From assembly GCA_964543525.1 (NCBI GenBank), contig CAZIYW010000137.1:1-12885 (forward strand): a stretch of DNA of 12,885 nucleotides. The letters are read 5' to 3'. The stretch comes from CBDVBE01 sp964543525. Its GTDB lineage: Bacteria > Fibrobacterota > Chitinivibrionia > Chitinivibrionales > JANQEN01. Shown piece by piece: positions 7,140 to 12,885 of this stretch. Made by a program: the position numbers and the translations under genes. Each line of letters begins with the position of its first letter. Position 1 is the first letter of the stretch. Below the pieces are notes generated by a model. The model saw only the letters and a program-made list of their open reading frames with translations, ran no database searches and was not told the DNA's origin.

Positions 7140-8336
7140 ATGTACACATTGTTACGTTATTTTTTTCCTGTTTTATTATTTTTCATTGTAATATCTGCGC
7201 AGACCGACATTGACCTGAGCGGAACTATCATTAATCAGGCAGATTTCCCCGTTGAGAATATGATTGTTAAACTGGTAGGGCAGGGTTTGGCTGATACCAG
7301 CGACAGCAGTGGTGAATTTGAAATTATGGGTGATTTTACCGGTATCACCGCAGAGTTCCAGAGGCCGAAACCTGATCTGAAACTGAACGGTTCGAATGCA
7401 ATCCTGTCTATTCCTGTGGGGGGAGAGCAGGTATCATTGGATCTGTTTAATGTAAAAGGCAGTCGGGTAGCAACTCCGCTTCGGACAAGGGTGCTTGGCC
7501 AGGGCCGGCATACAGTGCCATTGTTTCAATCGGGAAACCAAATTTCCTCTTCGGTGCTGATAGCAGTAGTTACACTGGGCTCTGATATCACAAAGTTCCG
7601 TATAATTAAGGCTGGCAGCCGTGGTTATATGGTTTGCAGCCTGAGTGGCGGCAGCGCTGGAGAATCGGCAGGTCCGATGGCGCGCAATCCTCTGGCTTTG
7701 GACAGCCTGCAGTTTATCCGCATCGATTCAGTTGAATTCACTATCCCGGTTTACAAATGGGTGGATGCGTTCGAGGTTATGCTTGACCTTATTCCTGTTG
7801 AAGCGGTCAATTTCGGGGTGAAGGAGTTTACTGAAAACCGTATATGGCCCGATGAAGTGGGTACAGCACTGAATGAGTATCCATTCGCAATAAAAAATTA
7901 TCTGGAGAAAACCGGTCCCGGCCCGCACGATTACGAGTGGTGGTGCTCAGAGTATTACTCATATGCCCTGCGGGTAGGACGCTGTCCGGTCAAATCGTCT
8001 TCAAATCCCTCATGGATGATAGCGGGAAATCTGGATCTCAGAACCTGGTTTACCGACAACAGTGAATATATTTATAAAAATTCCATTGGAAACTTCAAAC
8101 CTCTTCCAGGTGATTTCTGCCATATACAGGATCACTCGGCGATGGTATGGTATATCACCGGGAAAGATTCGCTCTTCACGATTGAAGCTAACGGGGATCT
8201 GGACGGTGACGGCACCTTTGATAATCAGTTGGCACTTGTGAACAGGGGTAACTATAAAAATTTCAAAGGTCTTCTGGGATACGGCAGGCGGACCGGTGTG
8301 AAAGGTTCGTCATGGAAATCTGTTTCCTACAAGTAA
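7140..8336 (+). CDS. Secreted CHAP/NlpC-like cysteine hydrolase with N-terminal Ig-like and internal sorting-type modules
   Basis: A 398-residue protein starting at ATG 7140, which has GGGGGTG four to five bases upstream and begins directly with a signal peptide (about 1-20). An in-frame ATG at 7110 is open but lacks these signals. Residues about 24-72 (DLSGTIINQADFPVENMIV, then DTSDSSGEFEI) match a carboxypeptidase-regulatory-like beta domain. Residues about 80-158 (ILSIPVGGEQVSLDLFNVKG ... SDITKFRIIKAG) look like a type A sorting-tail beta-sandwich, but placed internally. The C-terminal part carries a papain-like amidohydrolase pattern: Cys269 in WWCSEYYSYA, PGDFCHI (323-329), His332 in DHSAMVW and a third polar residue around Glu349/Asn351 in TIEANGD. 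CHAP and NlpC/P60 enzymes of this design cleave peptidoglycan peptides or related amides. Export and wall or peptide hydrolysis are inferred. No sorting domain is left at the C-terminus. Confidence 0.7.
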   Translation: MYTLLRYFFPVLLFFIVISAQTDIDLSGTIINQADFPVENMIVKLVGQGLADTSDSSGEFEIMGDFTGITAEFQRPKPDLKLNGSNAILSIPVGGEQVSLDLFNVKGSRVATPLRTRVLGQGRHTVPLFQSGNQISSSVLIAVVTLGSDITKFRIIKAGSRGYMVCSLSGGSAGESAGPMARNPLALDSLQFIRIDSVEFTIPVYKWVDAFEVMLDLIPVEAVNFGVKEFTENRIWPDEVGTALNEYPFAIKNYLEKTGPGPHDYEWWCSEYYSYALRVGRCPVKSSSNPSWMIAGNLDLRTWFTDNSEYIYKNSIGNFKPLPGDFCHIQDHSAMVWYITGKDSLFTIEANGDLDGDGTFDNQLALVNRGNYKNFKGLLGYGRRTGVKGSSWKSVSYK

Positions 8337-8863
8337 GGAATGGTTAGCAATTATCGCTCTTTACCGTTATCCATAGAAAACAAAGCTGTTGACACAAAAA
8401 AAGTCATAGTTGCCGGTTTTAAGTATGATGTTCGCCTGTCTGAACTCACGTCTCGATTATGCCAACATGGTTGCTGCCTATGGACTCCTGAATAAGGGAT
8501 TGCTCTGTTATGGAGCCGGCAAATCCGGCAGTATCAAACCCGGCCATTTTCTATAATATATATCCTACAATATTTATATATATACCCTACGTACACATTT
8601 TGTATACACTTTTACCGCTTAAATCCTCCATATAATGCAAATTGAATAAAAAAATGGTTAAATTTTCAATATAGTGTTATATTATATACAGAGAGAGATA
8701 AGTCCGTGGGGGGGCTGAAGTTTTATCTGTTTTCATTTCAATATATTATCACTTCAGGGAAAAGAAACTCACATCCGAAAATAACACTGTTTACACAGTG
8801 AAGGGCGTGTAATTTCTAATGGAATACAATTTAAACATTCATTTATCGGAGGAGGTCTTACCT
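8337..8863. other. Intergenic region and leader upstream of the peptidase operon
   Basis: Apart from the peptidase remnant at 8425-8556, no gene is seen. Bases 8557-8690 are very AT-rich, with TA-alternating stretches and one perfect palindrome TGTATACA (8601-8608), identical to the half-site at the toxin-antitoxin promoter. A run of seven G lies at 8708-8714. A weak promoter may use TATACA (8685-8690) with TTTTCA 16 bases upstream. A 6-bp inverted repeat, CACTGT (8785-8790) and ACAGTG (8795-8800), lies in the presumed leader about 65 bases before the first gene and could be an operator or a short hairpin. No known riboswitch is recognised. Confidence 0.5.
8425..8556 (+). pseudogene. Remnant of a C25-like peptidase gene (catalytic-Cys block)
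   Basis: A 43-codon frame bounded upstream by TAG (8407-8409) and ended by TAA at 8554-8556. From FACLNSR onward it aligns without gaps over 40 codons to residues 271-310 of the C25-like peptidase coded at 9574-12033. By hand count 87 of 120 bases agree, with many third-position differences. It keeps the presumed nucleophile in ACLNSR and the GKSGSI-PGHF block, but the His block, the N-terminus and everything after GHF are missing. No ribosome binding site or signal peptide is seen. The silent-type divergence indicates that the parent gene evolved as a protein-coding paralogue before most of it was lost. Confidence 0.85.
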
Positions 8864-9556
8864 ATGGTAATGGTACCTAAAAACCAAAAACAGAATCGCA
8901 GGAAAGCGGCTATAGCTCTGACGCTCTTTTTTGCCTGCGTTTTTCTGGTGCAGAGTATCCCGGCTGCTGATGCTGAAGCCCAGGCGGTGCTCAATGCGTA
9001 TAACAGCACCGACAATACTATTCTTAAACGCAAAGCGTTACGCAGGCTTTCCGAAGGTGAACGGGAAACGGGATCGGCTGTCGCGCAGTGGAAAAAGGAC
9101 CTGTTGAGTCAGGCACTTGACCACCAGGACCCGACCGTTGTGGAAGCTGCCGCGTATCAGATTCAGATGCTGCAGTTACCTGAATTCAATCAACGGCTGA
9201 TAGACCTCTATCATAATGCCACCGGAACCTTTGCCAACATGTATGACAATCGGGTAAAGATTGCCGTTGTCAATGCACTGGCAAAAACCGGTAAAGGGGA
9301 CAGCAGGGTTTTCAAACTGTTTCAGGAGATTTTAAGGCCTGAGGTCAGTAACTTCTCCTATATTCAGGGTGATGTCCTTAATGCGATTAATACATTGAAC
9401 GAATCTGAATATTTGCCCATGGTTGAAAGCTACAACGCCTTTATGAAAGAAGCTATTGCAAAAAAGAAGGCCGCGGGCGAGAATGTAATCAAGTACCAGG
9501 TGTTAATCGGGTACTCGACTATTTGTGACAATATTATTCGGAAACTCAGAGGATAA
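8864..9556 (+). CDS. Secreted helical, HEAT-like protein of unknown function
   Basis: A 230-residue protein starting at ATG 8864, which follows a strong ribosome binding site GGAGGAGGT (8848-8856) at seven bases. An in-frame ATG at 8819 would put 15 odd residues before the signal peptide. A basic N-terminus, a hydrophobic core (16-31) and an AADA cleavage region (34-37) give a classical signal peptide. The mature part is predicted to be almost all helical. Segments such as LSQALDHQDPTVVEAAAYQI (81-100) and VKIAVVNALAKTGKGDSRVF (131-150) have the paired-helix, turn-D/P spacing of HEAT or armadillo-like repeats, which usually bind proteins. No catalytic motif is seen. The stop lies 17 bases before the start of the C25-like peptidase, so the two form an operon and this protein may be a partner, inhibitor or chaperone of the peptidase; that role is inference. 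Confidence 0.8.
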   Translation: MVMVPKNQKQNRRKAAIALTLFFACVFLVQSIPAADAEAQAVLNAYNSTDNTILKRKALRRLSEGERETGSAVAQWKKDLLSQALDHQDPTVVEAAAYQIQMLQLPEFNQRLIDLYHNATGTFANMYDNRVKIAVVNALAKTGKGDSRVFKLFQEILRPEVSNFSYIQGDVLNAINTLNESEYLPMVESYNAFMKEAIAKKKAAGENVIKYQVLIGYSTICDNIIRKLRG

Positions 9557-9573
9557 GGTAGGAGGTGAGTAAT

Positions 9574-12033
9574 ATGTTTAAGAAACTGACACTGATTGTC
9601 GGCATTGTTCTCTTGGTTTCAACAGTGCTGTATGCAAAAACGGATAAAATCGGCCTTGTAATAAACAAGGATTTATATCCTTTAATAAAATCATCAATAG
9701 ACACGTATATAGCTGATTTGAAGGCTATTGAGGGAATAGAAGTACCTTTTATCGAAACCTCCTTTGGTGCCGACCGGAATAAATACAAGGAATTGTGGGA
9801 TGCCATCAAGTCTGCGTATGAGACTTATCAAATTGACGGAGTCACTTTTATTGGTGATTTACCTGTTGTTGACTGTGGCAGCGGTGATTTTAACCCTGAC
9901 CCGCAGTGCGACCTTTACTATATGGATATGGACGACAATGCTTTTTCCGGTTCCGGTCCAGAATTCAGTTCGTATTCCGGTTCCGGTCCGGAAATTTGGA
10001 TGTCCCGTATTATGTCAAGTTATTTTGAAAGCCCGTTGGGAATGAGTGAGGATGAGATAGTAAATGCCTATTTCTCTACGGTGGCTGAACGAATGCATGG
10101 CGGACTCGTTGATCCTGATTCTTCTTACTGCATTATAGGTGATGACAACAGTTGGAGCGGTATTGACAATGAGATGGAGGATGCTTTTTATTATCCCAAT
10201 GTTGAAGTCTATTTGGCATCACAGGGACAGAACAATGATAATATCTGGAAACGGGAACTCGAGGAAGGCCATGAGTATTTCTTTGTATTTAACCATTCGA
10301 ACTATAACGTACACCAGATGAGCGGAAGTGCAACTATTCAGGAGCTGTATGATTTGGATTGTAAAGTTCATTTCGGCAATATGTATGCATGCCTCAACTC
10401 CCGTTACGATTACGCCAATATGGTTGCTGCCTATGCGCTCCTTGATGATGGCCTTAATTTTACCGGCTCCGGTAAATCCGGCAGTATTATGCCAGGCCAT
10501 TTTCATACGTATACTGAACCAATGAATGATCCGGAAAACCTGCTCGGTGACGCATGGAAAATATGGTGGCAGAATGACGGTATCAAAACCATGAGCTGGA
10601 CATCGGCCATGGTCATGGAAGGTATCGGCACCCTTCGCCTCAGACCTTATCCGGCCGGCAATTTCCTTACGGTAGCTACTCCCGTTGCCGGAGAGGAACT
10701 TGTTGCAGGGAGTACGGTTGATATTACCTGGGTGAGCAATTTCGATGAAAAAGTATCACTTTACCTGGTAAAGGGCACCAGTGTTGCCTCTACTATTGCA
10801 GAGAACGTTGACAATAACGGCAAATATACCTGGACAATTCCTGAAGACACTGAAGCAGGGTCGGATTACAAGATTCAGATGACCAGTGACACCATAACGT
10901 CCGAGAGCGGTGTGTTTACTATTAAAAAGAAACCGTCAATAGTTGTAGAAACAAATTCACTTACGGTAGCACTGCTGCCGTCGAGTACAACAGAAAAGAA
11001 ATTAAAAATTTCGAACGAGGGCGAAGGAGCACTGAAATACTCGGTATCTCTTGCCGGCGGTGCAGGTAAACTGCTCGTGAATGAAATTTTCACCCCTCAT
11101 GATGCGTTTGCAGATGGTATAGAGTTATGGAACAGGGGAACCGAGATGGATCTGAAGGGGTACAAAGTAGTATGGAAAGATAATCAGCAGACATCAGGGG
11201 AGTATACTTTCACTGAAAGTTTTTCTCTTGCGGAAGGGGCAACCATTGTTATCGCGGATGAAAGTGTTTCGGGAAACTGTGTCACGGTAGGCAATCTTGC
11301 CTGGTCAAATCAGGATAACAGTCTTACTGAGCTTTCAGTAGCAGTTTATGATCCGGACGGAAACTGTGTGGATTATATGAAAACAGCGGGCAGCAGTGAT
11401 ACACCGCCCGCCGGACAATGGGACGGTGACGGTGTTACAACCGGTGCCGAACGTCTGTACAGAAATAAAAATGAAGACAGTAACAGTTCGGCAGACTGGT
11501 CATCCGCGGACGGTGAGCAGAGCATTAATGCGATTAATGACGGTCAGACAATGGACGGCGTCGGTCAGTACTGGCTTGCATATACGCCCAAAGAGGGTAC
11601 GGTGGATGCATTAGGCAATATTGAACTCGGTTTGACTTTTAATTCGAAGGGACTTGAAAACGGTGATTATTATGATACTCTCATGATTACCCATGATGAT
11701 CCAAGTAATGAGTCCCCGTATCTGGTATTCTGCAAATTAACAGTCGGACCCACTTCCATTGAAACGGGCGTTAAAAATATTGCAACGGCTGATATAACCA
11801 GGGTAGGGAACCGTATCTACTATCAGATACCGTCCAATCTCGGTAAGAAAAAGGTTTCAATAAAACTGTATAATTTACAGGGAAAACTTATCCGCACGCT
11901 CGCTGAAGGTAAAATAAACGCCGGGTACTACATGGTAAATATGAATGCACTGCCTGTCAGCACCGGTATTTATTTATGTAAGATGAAAGCGGGTGATTTT
12001 AATAAAACCGTCAAGATACCTTTTGCAAGATAA
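9574..12033 (+). CDS. Divergent C25-like secreted peptidase with KNH-like, Ig-like and nested lamin-tail domains and a sorting tail
   Basis: An 819-residue protein from ATG 9574; AGGAGGT ends seven bases upstream, whereas a GTG at 9565 lies within that site. A signal peptide spans about 1-21. The C25-like domain (about 24-355) shows VTFIGDLPVVD (90-100), CDLYYMDMDD (112-121), PEIWMSRI (139-146), presumed catalytic His241 in FNHSNY (GHG in typical members) and Cys273 in YACLNSR, followed by GSGKSGS (298-304). Residues 366-450 match the Ser/Thr-rich KNH/Kre9-type beta domain (VDITWVSNFDEKVSLYLVKG, then KYTWTIPEDTEAGSDYKI). An Ig-like domain starts at about 455 (NEGEGALKYSVSL), is interrupted at about 498-640 by a lamin-tail domain (LLVNEIFTPHDAFADGIELW, later ATIVIADES) and resumes at about 665 (WLAYTPKEGTVDALG). 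The C-terminus (about 740-819) is a T9SS type A sorting module (KLYNLQGKLIRTL, STGIYLCKMKAG). Two 30-base units at about 9945-10004 are duplicated in frame. Co-transcribed with the HEAT-like gene. Peptidase activity is likely but not certain. Confidence 0.85.
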   Translation: MFKKLTLIVGIVLLVSTVLYAKTDKIGLVINKDLYPLIKSSIDTYIADLKAIEGIEVPFIETSFGADRNKYKELWDAIKSAYETYQIDGVTFIGDLPVVDCGSGDFNPDPQCDLYYMDMDDNAFSGSGPEFSSYSGSGPEIWMSRIMSSYFESPLGMSEDEIVNAYFSTVAERMHGGLVDPDSSYCIIGDDNSWSGIDNEMEDAFYYPNVEVYLASQGQNNDNIWKRELEEGHEYFFVFNHSNYNVHQMSGSATIQELYDLDCKVHFGNMYACLNSRYDYANMVAAYALLDDGLNFTGSGKSGSIMPGHFHTYTEPMNDPENLLGDAWKIWWQNDGIKTMSWTSAMVMEGIGTLRLRPYPAGNFLTVATPVAGEELVAGSTVDITWVSNFDEKVSLYLVKGTSVASTIAENVDNNGKYTWTIPEDTEAGSDYKIQMTSDTITSESGVFTIKKKPSIVVETNSLTVALLPSSTTEKKLKISNEGEGALKYSVSLAGGAGKLLVNEIFTPHDAFADGIELWNRGTEMDLKGYKVVWKDNQQTSGEYTFTESFSLAEGATIVIADESVSGNCVTVGNLAWSNQDNSLTELSVAVYDPDGNCVDYMKTAGSSDTPPAGQWDGDGVTTGAERLYRNKNEDSNSSADWSSADGEQSINAINDGQTMDGVGQYWLAYTPKEGTVDALGNIELGLTFNSKGLENGDYYDTLMITHDDPSNESPYLVFCKLTVGPTSIETGVKNIATADITRVGNRIYYQIPSNLGKKKVSIKLYNLQGKLIRTLAEGKINAGYYMVNMNALPVSTGIYLCKMKAGDFNKTVKIPFAR
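9945..9993 (+). repeat. In-frame 30-bp-period direct repeat inside the C25-like gene
   Basis: A 19-base segment at 9945-9963 recurs at 9975-9993 with one difference. Both copies code SGSGPE, in the contexts FSGSGPEFSS and YSGSGPEIWM. The second copy leads into the conserved strand PEIWMSRI, so the first looks like the product of a ten-codon duplication in a surface loop. Confidence 0.75.
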
Positions 12034-12055
12034 ACCGGTTGTATTCATCTGTATT

Positions 12056-12090
12056 AAAAACGGCATGTCCGGTGGCGGCATGCCGTTTTA
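12056..12090. terminator. Bidirectional intrinsic terminator between convergent genes
   Basis: The stem CGGCATG (12061-12067) pairs with CATGCCG (12079-12085), and an inner CCG/CGG pairing closes a four-base loop. Five A precede and four T follow the stem, with A-T pairs extending it, so it can stop transcription in both directions. It lies between the stop codons of the C25-like gene and the minus-strand TPR gene. Confidence 0.85.
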
Positions 12091-12121
12091 ATAGTATTAT
12101 CTCTAAAATTCCCGCATTTCT

Positions 12122-12885
12122 TTAGCGAGAGTCTGTTTTGCGCATCATCTTCCTGTTAATTTGTATCAATTCCCGTTTTGCCCGCTCAAGATTCTGACGT
12201 GCATTGCTGTTACCAGGATCGATTTTCACCGCCTTTGAAAAATGCTCAAACGCTTCCTGCATCATTCCCTGCTCAGCATAGGTGATGCCGAGTGTATTAT
12301 GTATCTCTGTATTTTCAGGCTCACGTTTAACAGCTTCAATCAACAGGTCAGTTGCTTCACTATATTTTTTACGGTTCATAAGCATAATGGCTAGGTTTTT
12401 ATAGGCAGGTATAAAATCGGGTTCCATATCCAGTACGGCGCTGAAGTATTTCTCTGCACGATAACTGTCACGCTTCTTTGCTGCAATAAGACCCATATTA
12501 AAAACGACATGCAGATTATAGGGGTTCAACCGGTAGGCTTCGCGGATAAGGGCAGTATTGTGGCTTAATAAAAAATTGTCGAAATTGTCAGCGGCAATGA
12601 TATTATTCAAATTCAAGTTACGGATATTTTCGATTTTCGTTGTTGTCGTATCATCGATTTGTTGCTCAAGAATGGTATTAATCGGTGAGAAATGTTTTTT
12701 CAGCAGGGTAATTTTTTCCCTCGCAACGGCTATTAATGTCGTTTGATTCTTCGCTGAGCGGTATTCCAGAAGGGGCCGGTTATCATAATACACGTGTGCG
12801 TCTGTAACCATTTTTAGCAGTTCAGTGGAATTACACAGGTAGCCGGCGGTAAAAACCTCCGGTTGGGTAACATAGTTCCTGCGCC
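12122..12885 (-). CDS. Spermidine-synthase-like protein fused to TPR repeats, C-terminal part (cut by the right edge)
   Basis: Reading leftward the frame is open from the window edge to TAA at 12124-12122, giving at least 254 residues. The methionine coded at 12811 is internal: codons before it continue without a stop and read VFTAGYLCNSTELLK, and there is no ribosome binding site. The segment DAHVYYDNRPLLEYRSAK matches the end of the spermidine-synthase-like (aminopropyltransferase fold) domain found in large membrane or fusion proteins, where a TDDRPxLEF motif is typical. After a charged linker come at least three TPR units, marked by NPYNLHVVFNMGLIA, EPDFIPAYKNLAIMLM, EPENTEIHNTLGITYAEQG and DPGNSNARQNLERA. 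TPRs mediate protein contacts. The catalytic part lies outside the window, so activity cannot be judged. The gene converges on the C25-like gene and shares its terminator. Confidence 0.75.
   Translation of the reverse strand, partial: RRNYVTQPEVFTAGYLCNSTELLKMVTDAHVYYDNRPLLEYRSAKNQTTLIAVAREKITLLKKHFSPINTILEQQIDDTTTTKIENIRNLNLNNIIAADNFDNFLLSHNTALIREAYRLNPYNLHVVFNMGLIAAKKRDSYRAEKYFSAVLDMEPDFIPAYKNLAIMLMNRKKYSEATDLLIEAVKREPENTEIHNTLGITYAEQGMMQEAFEHFSKAVKIDPGNSNARQNLERAKRELIQINRKMMRKTDSR

Noticed and set aside
8389..8417. TTGACA at 8389 as a promoter for the peptidase remnant
   Set aside because: No acceptable -10 element lies 16-18 bases downstream.
8696..8728. Riboswitch or structured leader around the seven-G run, with AGATAA/TTATCT flanks
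   Set aside because: The pairing is short and AT-rich, and no conserved motif of a known riboswitch class is visible.
8819..8863. Upstream ATG at 8819 as the start of the HEAT-like gene
   Set aside because: The strong ribosome binding site lies at 8848-8856, after this ATG and at ideal distance from ATG 8864, which also gives a proper signal peptide.

Overview
The window looks like a chromosomal segment from a Gram-negative bacterium with a type IX-like secretion system, most likely of the Fibrobacterota/Bacteroidota (FCB) group. The evidence is two large secreted clan-CD cysteine peptidases (gingipain-like, C25) with C-terminal beta-sandwich tails of the T9SS type A sorting kind, and a secreted CHAP-like hydrolase carrying a similar module internally. 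The organism is inferred from domain style only; no taxonomic marker gene is present.

Layout. 1-2039 (minus strand): the N-terminal part of a TMTC/GT-C type membrane glycosyltransferase, cut by the left edge, downstream of a proton-coupled oligopeptide transporter (POT family); a five-copy degenerate heptamer repeat lies between them. 2137-4710 (minus): a complete transcription unit for a C25 peptidase, with a good sigma70-type promoter and a strong intrinsic terminator. 4711-7110: a visibly AT-rich stretch holding a degenerate octamer repeat, an Ntn-hydrolase gene broken by two frameshifts (one at a 9-base homopolymer), about 600 bp without a convincing gene, and a toxin-antitoxin pair in toxin-first order whose promoter predicts a nearly leaderless toxin mRNA and carries a duplicated operator-like site. 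7140-8336 (plus): a secreted CHAP-like cysteine hydrolase. 8425-8556: a 43-codon remnant of a C25-like peptidase, matching the catalytic-cysteine block of the intact gene further downstream. 8864-12033 (plus): a two-gene operon coding a small secreted helical (HEAT-like) protein and a multidomain divergent C25-like peptidase in which a lamin-tail domain appears nested inside an Ig-like domain. 12056-12090: a two-way terminator. 12122-12885 (minus): the C-terminal part of a spermidine-synthase-like protein fused to TPR repeats, cut by the right edge.

How it fits together. The plus-strand half (7140-12033) and the minus-strand C25 gene form an envelope or extracellular set: two peptidases, a probable wall or peptide amidohydrolase and a secreted helical partner. 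The peptide transporter next to the first peptidase would suit uptake of liberated di- and tripeptides, though this link is inference from proximity. The AT-rich middle, with its broken gene, toxin-antitoxin pair and repeats, looks like an accessory insertion or decay zone. The most unusual points are the nested-domain C25-like protein with its co-transcribed partner, the paralogue remnant, and the toxin-first toxin-antitoxin promoter.
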